A stretch of 64,000 bases of DNA from Bog-756 sp963725395 (GTDB lineage Bacteria > Actinomycetota > Acidimicrobiia > Acidimicrobiales > RAAP-2). The notes under the pieces are model-generated. The model did no database searches. It saw only the letters and a list, made by a program, of their open reading frames with translations, and was not told where the DNA came from. The position numbers and the translations under genes are program-made. Below are positions 17,126 through 24,518 of the stretch, one piece after another (the stretch's first letter is position 1; each line of letters begins with the position of its first letter). The stretch is taken from the NCBI GenBank assembly GCA_963725395.1, contig CAVRYH010000005.1, positions 186,001 to 250,000 of the forward strand, written 5' to 3'.

Positions 17126-17561
17126 CCGTCCTGTCGTTCGTGAGCGATGGTGTTCTCGGCTCGGGGACCATCCTGGCGAAGGCCACGGTACCCGGGGCCG
17201 TCGCGGCGGGAGGCTCGGGCTCGTCGGCTTCCCACCCAGGCCGGCCGTATCGGTGATCTGGACCTCGGGTGGTCCCCGACATCGATCCTCGACAGGGAGG
17301 CCACCAGAACGGCTCGGCCAGCAGCCAAGGTTGCAGCCCGGACCCTGCACCTTCGTCCGACCCAGTGGCCCATAGCTACCCGCCGCACTCGGTGTGAAAC
17401 GGCGGCTCTGCCCGGGCCACGCACCCGGCAGAGGTCGAGGGGTCGTGGCACCCGGCCCCCACCGACCGGCGCAGCGGGGTTTGCCCGCCGCCCGCACCGG
17501 GTAGGTCGGGCGCCCAGGGCGACCGACGGGTGCGGTCGGGTGGACGGGCGAAGGAGAGGCC
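17126..17561. other. Intergenic region, no gene seen
   Basis: About 435 bases between divergent genes. Open frames here are long only because of GC bias and encode Arg/Pro-rich strings without family features. The only structured signal is a stress-sigma-like promoter near the right end (17479-17504). Confidence 0.5.
17479..17504 (+). promoter_or_regulatory. Candidate SigB/SigF-type promoter
   Basis: GTTTGC at 17479-17484 and GGGTAG at 17499-17504, spaced by 14 bases, match the general form of SigB/SigF promoters. The same hexamers at the same spacing recur at 18726-18751. It precedes the small unknown gene at 17562 by about 58 bases. Confidence 0.55.
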
Positions 17562-18023
17562 ATGGAGTGGCGAAGGGGACCGGGCCGGCGCCGGGAGGGG
17601 CTGGCGGTGGACAGATTGGTCGCTGAGACGGAGGCGTTTCTCGCAGGCCGCTACCTCGAGGTGGTCACCGCCTCGGGGACGGGGTCACCGGCTTGGGCCC
17701 AGCTCAACTGGCTGGCTCACGCCGATCCCGGGGACGTCCGGAACTCACGACGGCCCGGTCCGAACCGCCCGGCGAGATTGGGATCGTGGCCCTGGGCGGT
17801 CGAGGTGCTCGCCACCGAGTTGCTGGCGTCGACCAGTGACGACACGGGCGTACGGATCCTCCAGCGGGAATGCCTCGTGCCCTTGGAGCTGACCATTATG
17901 TTGCCGTCGTTCTGGAACGTGATGCCGGCCGAGGTGGTGACGCTCGCCCTCACCAGGCTCCGTGCCCACCCGAGGGCGCGGGGTCGCGGACCGACGAGGG
18001 TGCCCCCTCCCGACGGGTCGTAG
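17562..18023 (+). CDS. Hypothetical protein
   Basis: 153 residues, no family recognised. The ATG at 17562 follows GGAGAGG with good spacing. The N-terminal 15 residues are strongly basic; then comes an amphipathic helix (VDRLVAETEAFLAGRYLEVV) and a more hydrophobic stretch (LECTIM-like region around ELTIMLPSFWNVMPAEVVTLAL, about 108-130). The tail is basic and proline-rich. A stress-sigma-like promoter upstream suggests it may belong to the neighbouring sigma factor's regulon. Coding status is moderate. Confidence 0.5.
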   Translation: MEWRRGPGRRREGLAVDRLVAETEAFLAGRYLEVVTASGTGSPAWAQLNWLAHADPGDVRNSRRPGPNRPARLGSWPWAVEVLATELLASTSDDTGVRILQRECLVPLELTIMLPSFWNVMPAEVVTLALTRLRAHPRARGRGPTRVPPPDGS

Positions 18024-18068
18024 GGGGCCGGCCCGAGTCGAACAGGTGTTCGTCTAGTATCTCGTCCT

Positions 18069-18695
18069 GTGGGACTCGAGCAGCCGACCCTCTTCGACGT
18101 CGGAGACGCCGCCGGTCTCCGGCCCCTCGGGGACGGACTGGAGCACGTCGACCTCGGCGTCGGCGCCTGGATAGACATCCGCCGGGAGTGGCTGGGCCGC
18201 CAGGACCTCCTGTTCGACCGGCTGGTGGGTGCGGTGCCCTGGCGCGCCGAGCGGCGGCGAATGTACGACCGGATGGTGGACGTGCCCCGGCTCGTGGCCT
18301 TCTACGAGGACGCCGAGCTCCTTCCCGACCCGCTGCTGGTCGAGGCCCGCCGCCTCCTGACCGTTCACTACAGGGACGCCGGTTGTGGGCCAGTGCGCAC
18401 GACCGGACTGTGTCTCTACCGTGACGGCGCCGACAGTGTGGCCTGGCACGGCGACACGCTCGGACGCCGATCGGACGCCGACACGCTGGTGGCCATCGTC
18501 TCGCTCGGAGCACGGCGACGGTTCCTCTTGCGGCCCGCCTCGGGGGGACCGACCCTCCGGTACGACCTCGGTGGCGGGGACCTCTTGGTGATGGGGGGGA
18601 GCTGCCAGCGCACCTGGCAACACGCGGTGCCAAAGCGCGCTCACTGCCGGGATGCCCGCATCAGTATCCAGTTCCGATCGGCCGGGGTGCGCTGA
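18069..18695 (+). CDS. AlkB-like 2-oxoglutarate/Fe(II) dioxygenase
   Basis: A 208-residue protein of the AlkB family. Iron ligands are H127 and D129 (VAWHGDTLG) and H185 (TWQHAVPK); the 2-oxoglutarate arginines are in RISIQFR (R197, R203). The LYRDG-DSVAWHGD stretch is typical of the bacterial group that removes alkyl damage from nucleic acids by oxidative demethylation. GTG start at 18069; TAGTAT at 18054-18059 could be a -10 box giving a nearly leaderless transcript. It lies among stress genes. Confidence 0.88.
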   Translation: MGLEQPTLFDVGDAAGLRPLGDGLEHVDLGVGAWIDIRREWLGRQDLLFDRLVGAVPWRAERRRMYDRMVDVPRLVAFYEDAELLPDPLLVEARRLLTVHYRDAGCGPVRTTGLCLYRDGADSVAWHGDTLGRRSDADTLVAIVSLGARRRFLLRPASGGPTLRYDLGGGDLLVMGGSCQRTWQHAVPKRAHCRDARISIQFRSAGVR

Positions 18696-18725
18696 CCGGC
18701 CGGGTCCGGCCGCGTCACCTGTCGG

Positions 18726-18751
18726 GTTTGCCGGCGCAGGTTCCCGGGTAG
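18726..18751 (+). promoter_or_regulatory. Candidate SigB/SigF-type promoter of the hemerythrin-like gene
   Basis: GTTTGC (18726-18731), 14-base spacer, GGGTAG (18746-18751). The -10 ends only 9 bases before the ATG at 18761, so the transcript would be leaderless or nearly so. It is the twin of the site at 17479-17504. Confidence 0.6.
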
Positions 18752-18760
18752 TGCACCGCC

Positions 18761-19384
18761 ATGGAGCCGGACGAGGCGGGGCCGACCGAGAGTGAACTCG
18801 TCGGCCTGATCGAGGCCGATCACCGCGCCATCGAGCGTGCCGTCGAAGGGGTTCGCCGACAGTCGGGTCGCTCGTTGGTCCGCGCCTTCTGGGTGCTGGC
18901 CGACCGGCTGATGAGACACCAGCTCGCCGAGGAACTTGTCGTCCTGCCCGAGCTTCGTCTCATTCCGGGTGCGGCGCCGGCGACCGAGCGGCTCTTCGGG
19001 ATCCAGCGGGAGCTCGAGGGACGGTTGACCGAGTTGGAGAGGCAGGTGGGCCCGACGGTGGCGTTCAGGGGTGCCAGCCTCGAGTTCGTGGCGGCGGTGG
19101 AGGCCTCGATCGACGAGGAGCGTCGGGTCGTGCTGCCCCGGCTGACCCAGCCACTGGATCTGCGCAGGCGCCGCGAGCTCGTCGAGCGCTACGCCACGGT
19201 GCGCGGCGCGGCGTTGCACTTCCAGCTCCACACCAAGGACCGCCGGACCGTCCTCGGACGCGTCCCCGCACTGGCCCAATGGATCAGGGATTCGGCCGCT
19301 GCTGTCCACCAGCCCCGGTCCCCGAGCAACCACCGGTACCGCCGGGTGGACCAGGCGCCCCGACCGGCCGGGGGAGAGGACTAG
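18761..19384 (+). CDS. Hemerythrin-like (HHE) domain protein, degenerate
   Basis: A 207-residue, mostly helical protein. The first helix has DHRAIE (H21) and the second MRHQLAEELVVLPEL (H53, E57/E58), the pattern of an HHE di-iron site. The second half (IDEERRVVLPRL) lacks the usual histidine, so the iron site may be incomplete. Family members sense or carry oxygen or nitric oxide, or guard iron. The C-terminus has no cargo-loading peptide, unlike the ferritin that follows. A stress-sigma-like promoter sits just upstream. Position next to an encapsulin ferritin and sigma cassette suggests oxidative or iron stress. Confidence 0.75.
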   Translation: MEPDEAGPTESELVGLIEADHRAIERAVEGVRRQSGRSLVRAFWVLADRLMRHQLAEELVVLPELRLIPGAAPATERLFGIQRELEGRLTELERQVGPTVAFRGASLEFVAAVEASIDEERRVVLPRLTQPLDLRRRRELVERYATVRGAALHFQLHTKDRRTVLGRVPALAQWIRDSAAAVHQPRSPSNHRYRRVDQAPRPAGGED

Positions 19385-19513
19385 GACCGGTCCGCCAACC
19401 CGGCGGCACAGCAGTCTGCGTGGCAGTTCGTATGGGTCATCCCGGGCGGTACTGTGCAGATGACCGACGGCACACGGTCGCCACGTCATCGTGGGCGCCG
19501 GGGAGGAGGAGTT

Positions 19514-19864
19514 ATGGCTCAGAGTGCAGGTCTGCACGAGCCCGAGGACAGCTTGTCGCCGGGGACCATCGACCGCCACCGGGCGGTCACATCGATCCAG
19601 GAGGAGCTCGAGGCCGTCGACTGGTACGACCAGCGGGTCGATGCCACCTCGGACCCCGACCTCGCCGCCGTCCTCGCCCACAACCGGGACGAGGAGAAAG
19701 AACACGCGGCGATGACCCTCGAGTGGCTGCGCCGCAAGGACCCCGTGCTCGACGGCCACCTGAGGACGTACCTGTTCACCGAGGGTTCCATCGTCGCCAT
19801 CGAGGACGCCGAGGGCTCGTCGGATGACCGGACCGGCTCGCTCGGGATCGGCGATCTGCGCTAG
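19514..19864 (+). CDS. Encapsulated ferritin-like protein (EncFtn) with C-terminal cargo peptide
   Basis: A 116-residue two-helix ferroxidase of the EncFtn family. By alignment to the Rhodospirillum protein, metal ligands would be E31, Y38, E61 and H64 (in EELEAVDWYDQ and RDEEKEHAAM). The last nine residues, GSLGIGDLR, are a classic encapsulin cargo-loading peptide. It should oxidise Fe(II) inside an encapsulin shell for mineral storage. A very strong ribosome site GGAGGAGG (19502-19509) precedes the ATG. No shell gene is adjacent: the next gene is a STAS protein. Shell must be elsewhere or beyond this window. Confidence 0.93.
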   Translation: MAQSAGLHEPEDSLSPGTIDRHRAVTSIQEELEAVDWYDQRVDATSDPDLAAVLAHNRDEEKEHAAMTLEWLRRKDPVLDGHLRTYLFTEGSIVAIEDAEGSSDDRTGSLGIGDLR

Positions 19865-19903
19865 GTCACCGCGCCCGGCCTCGGAGGATTTCACGGGCGG
19901 CAG

Positions 19904-19929
19904 GTTTGGGACACCCGGGCATGGGGAAA
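19904..19929 (+). promoter_or_regulatory. Weaker SigB/SigF-type promoter candidate for the sigma cassette
   Basis: GTTTGG at 19904-19909 with GGGAAA at 19924-19929, the same 14-base spacing as the two stronger sites, but with an A in place of the expected T in the -10. It lies about 140 bases before the STAS gene and would allow autoregulation. Confidence 0.35.
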
Positions 19930-20067
19930 GATCTGCCTTGGCAGACTCGTCGCCGGGCCGATGTGGCCGGAGACGGGCAACCGGCGGACGGCGTCGGCGG
20001 ATGATGCAGGTCAGCGACGGCGTGGGACGGGCGGACGATCCCACGGACTGATGACGAAAGGACGCAG

Positions 20068-20409
20068 GTGGAAGAGATCTTCGATAGCTCCGTCGAGCGG
20101 GGCAGTGGGTATGCGGTGGTGTCGGTGGTCGGCGATGTCGACGTGGCCACGGCTCCGCTCCTGCGGTCGCGCCTGGAAGAGACCCTGGAGCAGACGACAC
20201 CGTTGGTCGTGGTCGACCTGCTCGGGGTGACGTTCATCGACTCGACGGCGCTCGGCGTCCTCATCGGGGCGCTCAACCGGTGCGGTGAAGAGGGAGCGGC
20301 GATGCGCCTCGTCGTCAATGAGCCCCGGATCGCCAAGATCTTCGAGATCACCGGGCTCACCGAGCTGTTCGACATCCGCCACAGCCGGCAGGAGGCACTG
20401 GCGGGATGA
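20068..20409 (+). CDS. STAS anti-anti-sigma factor (RsbV/SpoIIAA-like)
   Basis: A 113-residue STAS protein. FIDSTALGVLIGA holds the Ser (S59) that the partner kinase phosphorylates; unphosphorylated protein sequesters the anti-sigma factor. GTG start at 20068 preceded by AAAGGACGC. It is the first gene of a three-gene cassette (antagonist, anti-sigma, sigma), which fixes its role as switch of the sigma factor encoded 440 bases downstream. Confidence 0.92.
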   Translation: MEEIFDSSVERGSGYAVVSVVGDVDVATAPLLRSRLEETLEQTTPLVVVDLLGVTFIDSTALGVLIGALNRCGEEGAAMRLVVNEPRIAKIFEITGLTELFDIRHSRQEALAG

Positions 20410-20455
20410 GCCCGGCACTGCTGCAGACGACAGCCCGCACGAGGCAGGTGCGCCG

Positions 20456-20848
20456 GTGAGCGACGTGGTCGAACTGAGCCTGCCGGTCACGGCGGACCTC
20501 GTGGTGCTGGCCCGCCTGACCGCGGCGACGGTGGCGTCCCGGGCCGATTTCGACGTCGAGGAGATCGAGGATCTGCGCCTGGCCGTGGATGAGCTCTGTG
20601 TCGACCTGGTCCGGGGGCGCAGCGAAGGGCGGTTGGAGCTCAGGTTCATCCGGGAGGACGACCAGATCGAGGTCCTCGGGACGGTGCGCTCGGGGCCGTC
20701 CGGGCCGCAGGAGGGGGACGGCTCCGGCCTGGACGGCGAACTCTCCGAGCGGATCCTCGACGCGCTGGTCGACGAGCACGGTCGTGAGAGTTCGGACGGG
20801 AAGACCGAGGCCTGGCTGCGCAAACGGCGGACCCGGCAGCAAGCTTGA
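20456..20848 (+). CDS. RsbW-like anti-sigma factor, degenerate ATP-binding motifs
   Basis: A 130-residue GHKL-type protein starting at GTG 20456; the longer frame upstream only reads through the STAS gene. The N-box region reads LRLAVDELCVDLV: Glu46 is present but the Mg-binding Asn expected four residues later is Asp50. The G1-like region is EGDGSGLDGE. So ATP binding and kinase activity may be altered. By position it should hold the downstream sigma factor and be held by the STAS protein. Its stop overlaps the sigma factor ATG (TGATG). Confidence 0.8.
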   Translation: MSDVVELSLPVTADLVVLARLTAATVASRADFDVEEIEDLRLAVDELCVDLVRGRSEGRLELRFIREDDQIEVLGTVRSGPSGPQEGDGSGLDGELSERILDALVDEHGRESSDGKTEAWLRKRRTRQQA

Positions 20849-21594
20849 TGTCCCCACCGACCCGGCCCGCTTCGCCGTCCCGGGACAAGTTCGAGGAACT
20901 CGCGCTTACCGGGGACGAGCGGCTGCGCAACGAGCTCGTGGAGGCCTACCTGGGCCTGGCCCACCAGCTGGCCCGCCGGTTCTCGAGTCGGGGCGAGAGC
21001 TACGACGATCTCGTCCAGGTGGCCTCCCTGGCCCTGGTCAAGTCCGTCGACCGGTTCGACCCGGGGCGCGGTGTCGAGTTCAGCACCTTCGCCACCCGCA
21101 CGGTCATCGGCGAGCTCAAACGGCACTTCCGCGACCGGGGCTGGGCGATCCGTGCCCCGCGACGCGTGCAGGAGCTGTATCTCGAGCTCGGTCCGGCCAT
21201 CGAGTCGCTGACCCAGGAGAACGGCCGGCCGCCCACCGTGGCCGAGATGGCGGCGTCGATCGGCACCTCGGAGGAGGCGGTCCTCGAGGCCCTCGAGGCC
21301 GGACAGAGCTACCGGACCTCGTCCATCGATGCGCCGGACCGCCAGGAGGGGACGCTCGGCACTCGACTCGGTGACGTCGATCCCGGCTATGTGGGGACCG
21401 ACGACCGGATGCTGCTGGCCATCTCCCTCACCCACCTGCCCGAACGGGAGCGGACGATCCTCCATCTGCGGTTCGTCGACGACCTGACGCAGTCGGAGAT
21501 CGCCGAACGGATCGGGATCAGCCAGATGCACGTGTCCCGCCTTCTGGCGGCCAGCCTGGCCACGCTGCGGGACGCCTTCGACGGCGAATCCTGA
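20848..21594 (+). CDS. Sigma-70 family stress sigma factor (SigB/SigF/SigG group)
   Basis: A 248-residue group 3 sigma factor. Region 2 (LRNELVEAYLGLAHQLARRF, then YDDLVQVASLALVKSVDRFD and FSTFATRTVIGELKRHFRDRGW) binds core and the -10; region 3 follows (GRPPTVAEMAASIGTS); region 4 ends in a helix-turn-helix, TQSEIAERIGISQMHVSRLL. ATG at 20848 overlaps the anti-sigma stop. It likely drives promoters of the GTTT...GGGTA type, two of which lie just upstream of neighbouring genes. Confidence 0.93.
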   Translation: MSPPTRPASPSRDKFEELALTGDERLRNELVEAYLGLAHQLARRFSSRGESYDDLVQVASLALVKSVDRFDPGRGVEFSTFATRTVIGELKRHFRDRGWAIRAPRRVQELYLELGPAIESLTQENGRPPTVAEMAASIGTSEEAVLEALEAGQSYRTSSIDAPDRQEGTLGTRLGDVDPGYVGTDDRMLLAISLTHLPERERTILHLRFVDDLTQSEIAERIGISQMHVSRLLAASLATLRDAFDGES

Positions 21595-21612
21595 CCCGGG
21601 CCGAGCGGCGGG

Positions 21613-22479
21613 TCAACCGAGCTCGAACGCACGGCTCGGGTCGTCCACGGGGAGTTCGCCACCCACGGTGGCCGACACCTCCAGGTGGTCGAGCGTGGCC
21701 ACGCCCTTGTTGACCGAGGCGAAGGCGGCATCGGCGGCGTCCCGACCGGTGGCGATACGTACGAGGGATTGGCGGGGGGCGAGGTCGGTTGGGTCGTGGG
21801 CGATCCACCGGCCGTCCTCCAGGGTCTCGAAGACGGCATGGAAATCCATGGGGGCGAGGCCCGGTGCGTACACCGAGACGAACCGGGCGGGAACCCCGAT
21901 GGCCCGGCACAGCGCGATCCCGAGGTGGGCGAAGTCGCGGCACGTCCCCACGCCGGTCAACAGGGTGTCTTCCGCCGAGTCGTGCACCGAGCTCGAACCG
22001 GCGACGTAGCCGATTCGTCGGCGGATCCACTCGGTGATGGCCTCCACCCGGCTGCGAACGCTCGATCCGGTCGGGAATTCGGCGACGGCGAACCCGACCA
22101 GGTGGTCCGAGGGGCAGTAGCGGCTCGGCCGGAGGTAGACCAGCCGGGCGTAGTCCGTCGTCGGGTCCAGCTGACCCGCCGACCGCGGAGGACTCGTCTC
22201 GAGCTCCGACCGGTAGCTCACCGTCAGTCGTCCACTGAGCGACTGCAGGACGTGGACCCGCACGCCGTGGGGCCCGGTGAGCTCGATGGTCGTGAGGGCC
22301 GGCTCCCCGTCGGTGTTCACGTCGAGCCGCTCGTCGCGGACACGGCCGGCCGTCGTGGCCGCGACGACCTGGAGTACCACCTCGGTGGGTTCGACCACAT
22401 CGAAGGCGAGTTCGCAGGAGACCACCCGTGTGGCACCGGGGTCGCCGACAGGGTTGAGGGAGGACCCGTACTCGATCAT
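21613..22479 (-). CDS. Transglutaminase-like cysteine peptidase family protein
   Basis: A 288-residue protein. The N-terminal half is a beta-rich domain of the bacterial transglutaminase N type (starting around RVVSCELAFDVVEP). The core holds the Cys-His-Asp triad: Cys in GVGTCRDFAHL, His in PMDFHAVFE, Asp in HDPTDL. No signal peptide is seen, so it is cytoplasmic, as in the family often found beside circularly permuted ATP-grasp and alpha-E proteins, which are absent here. ATG at 22479 chosen since upstream sequence is low complexity. Substrate unknown. Confidence 0.87.
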   Translation of the reverse strand: MIEYGSSLNPVGDPGATRVVSCELAFDVVEPTEVVLQVVAATTAGRVRDERLDVNTDGEPALTTIELTGPHGVRVHVLQSLSGRLTVSYRSELETSPPRSAGQLDPTTDYARLVYLRPSRYCPSDHLVGFAVAEFPTGSSVRSRVEAITEWIRRRIGYVAGSSSVHDSAEDTLLTGVGTCRDFAHLGIALCRAIGVPARFVSVYAPGLAPMDFHAVFETLEDGRWIAHDPTDLAPRQSLVRIATGRDAADAAFASVNKGVATLDHLEVSATVGGELPVDDPSRAFELG

Positions 22480-22547
22480 CCTGCACTGTCGCACATGTTC
22501 CGCCGATGCCGCCCCATGGTCCCGTGGACGTGGACCACCGCGGAGAC

Positions 22548-23810
22548 CTAGAGGCGGGAGTAGGTCGACGCCTCGAGGTCGAAACGGCCGGCCGCCTCGG
22601 GGCTGACCGACGGTCGGGTGAGACCGATGGCCGCCAGCACGTCGTCGGGGCCGATCCGCTCCGAACCGCCCGCCAGGGCGCGGTCGAAGGCCATCTGGGC
22701 GCTGCGCTGGGCGACCAGGGCGAAGTCGGCCGGCGTGAACCCCGAGGTGCACCCGGCCACAACTGCGGGGTCCCCGCCCGGCAGGAACTCGGCCGCCAGG
22801 TCAGCCCGCTCGTTCTCGTCGGGTGCGCCGACCGGGATGATGAGATCGAAGCGACCGGGCCGGAGCAGTGCCTGGTCGATGGCGGCGATCGAGTTGGTGG
22901 CCATCACCATCAGGCGCTGCGGCCGTGCCTTGAACACGGGGATGGCCTTCAGCAGCTCGTTGACCAGCGGTTGGCTGTCCAGGCGTTCGGAGCGGTCCGC
23001 GGCGATCTCGTCCGCCTCGTCGATGAAACAGACCAGGCGGTCGACCTTGCCTAGCTCGCTGAGGGCGTCGTGGAGTGACCGGGCCCCGTCGACGCCCTGC
23101 CCGAGGAGGGACGGATGGAGTTCGACGAACGCCCAGGAGAGCCGGGAGGCGATGGCGCGTGCGAACGAGGTCTTCCCGGTCCCCGGCGGACCGAACAACA
23201 AGACGGCCGCCGGAGGGACCAGGCCCAGCTTCTCGGCGAGCTCGTCGTGGGCGAGGGGGGCCACCACCCTTCGGTCGAGGATCTCCTTGGCCGACGAGAA
23301 TCCCTTCATCGACTCCCACAACCCGCCGACCGGGACCTGACCGCCGAACCGCTCGACCACGGCCAGCTCCTCGGGGACCATCGAAGCGTCGCGCACGTAC
23401 AGATGGAGGCCGTCCAGATGGGTGAACCCCTGGTTGGCGAAGGCCGACTCGCCGACCTGCCCGGGGTGCACCAGGGCGAGGAGGCGCCGGGCGCCGCGGT
23501 GCATGATCTCTTGATCGAGCTGACGCAGGAGCGCGGAGCCGATGCCCCTCTTGCGCCAGTCCGGATGGAGGGCCAGCGCCAGGAGGTGGGCGTCCGACCC
23601 CCCGAGACGTGCCACCACCACGCCGACCAGCCGTCCGGCGGCGACGGCAACCACAGCGGGCTGGTGCTCGTGGAGCGCCTCGACGACGTCACTGCGGCTG
23701 TATGCCGCGCCCGTCGCCGTGCCGGCCATGTCCATCAGCCTGACGATCTCCTCGAAGGGGATCGCCGGATCCCGGTAGTCGAAGGTGAGCGCACGCCAGT
23801 GGTCGTTCAC
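22548..23810 (-). CDS. GNAT acetyltransferase fused to AAA+ ATPase
   Basis: A 420-residue two-domain protein. Residues 1-150 are a GNAT domain: the acetyl-CoA loop RKRGIGSAL (86-94) follows LLALALHPDW. Residues 165-400 are an AAA+ module of the Cdc48/FtsH type: Walker A GPPGTGKT (207-214), Walker B CFIDEADE (261-268), sensor-1 Asn306, arginine fingers in LLRPGRFD (R317, R320). GTG at 23810 follows GGGAG; the longer open frame upstream overlaps other genes and is not coding. It may couple ATP-driven remodelling to protein or metabolite acetylation; the target is unknown. Confidence 0.88.
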   Translation of the reverse strand: MNDHWRALTFDYRDPAIPFEEIVRLMDMAGTATGAAYSRSDVVEALHEHQPAVVAVAAGRLVGVVVARLGGSDAHLLALALHPDWRKRGIGSALLRQLDQEIMHRGARRLLALVHPGQVGESAFANQGFTHLDGLHLYVRDASMVPEELAVVERFGGQVPVGGLWESMKGFSSAKEILDRRVVAPLAHDELAEKLGLVPPAAVLLFGPPGTGKTSFARAIASRLSWAFVELHPSLLGQGVDGARSLHDALSELGKVDRLVCFIDEADEIAADRSERLDSQPLVNELLKAIPVFKARPQRLMVMATNSIAAIDQALLRPGRFDLIIPVGAPDENERADLAAEFLPGGDPAVVAGCTSGFTPADFALVAQRSAQMAFDRALAGGSERIGPDDVLAAIGLTRPSVSPEAAGRFDLEASTYSRL

Positions 23811-23921
23811 GGTGGCTCCCTCCCGTTGCCGTGGACCCGATGCTACCGGTGGAGGCGTGCGTGAGTCGGCCGGCCCGGCTCCGGTGGACCGGGGCACCGA
23901 GCGGGCGGCAAACCGGCGCGG

Positions 23922-23950
23922 TTGACCGGTGCCCTCCGGCGCCCCACACT
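23922..23950 (+). promoter_or_regulatory. Candidate sigma-70 promoter for the NTF2-like gene
   Basis: TTGACC (23922-23927), 17-base spacer, CACACT (23945-23950), about 40 bases before the ATG at 23991. The -35 is good, the -10 weak. Confidence 0.35.
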
Positions 23951-23990
23951 GATCACGGCCCATCCGGGGGGCCGGTGAGGAGCCGAGAGC

Positions 23991-24446
23991 ATGGGACCGT
24001 GGCCGAGGGCCGAGATCGAGGACGCGTTCACCGAGTACCAGCGCCGGGCGGCGGCCGCCGGGGCGTCCGGTGAATGGTGGAGGTGGGCGGAGCAGTTCAC
24101 CGAGGACGCCACCTACGTCGAGCACCACTACGGCACGTTCCACGGGCGCCAGGAGATCTACGAGTGGATCAGCGGGTGCATGGCCGAGTACCCGGGTTCG
24201 GACATGCCCGAGTTCCCCATCGAGTGGTACATCGTGGACGAGGAACGCGGTTGGGTGGTGTGCCAGGTGTGGAACCGGATGAGGGACCCGGGTGACGGAA
24301 GTATCCATCAGGAGTACAACTTCACGCTCCTCAAGTACGCCGGCGACGGGCGGTGGTCCTATGAGGAGGACATCTACAACCCGATGCGGTTCGGTGCCAT
24401 GGTGGCCGGGTGGGAGGCGGCCCGGTCGGCGAACGCCGCCCGGTGA
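23991..24446 (+). CDS. NTF2-like / SnoaL-like protein
   Basis: A 151-residue protein of the NTF2-like fold: helix AFTEYQRRAAAAG, WAEQFTEDATYVEHHYGTFHGRQEIYEWI, and C-terminal strands around HQEYNFTLLKYAGDGRWSYEEDIYNP. The wording FTEDATYVEHHYG and FHGR is typical of SnoaL_4 proteins. The ATG follows GAGGAG. Potential ligands include bile-acid- or steroid-like compounds in relatives, but function is unknown here. It lies between the GNAT-AAA gene (divergent) and the aldo/keto reductase. Confidence 0.8.
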   Translation: MGPWPRAEIEDAFTEYQRRAAAAGASGEWWRWAEQFTEDATYVEHHYGTFHGRQEIYEWISGCMAEYPGSDMPEFPIEWYIVDEERGWVVCQVWNRMRDPGDGSIHQEYNFTLLKYAGDGRWSYEEDIYNPMRFGAMVAGWEAARSANAAR

Positions 24447-24518
24447 GGCGGGTCGTGGCCCGACCGGCGGTGGTCCCGCCCGGGCCCCTTTGAGCTCCCC
24501 AGACGCTACGGTGCAGGC

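Noticed and set aside
20285..20455. Longer start for the RsbW-like gene
   Set aside because: The extension is the STAS gene read out of frame and adds no fold element.
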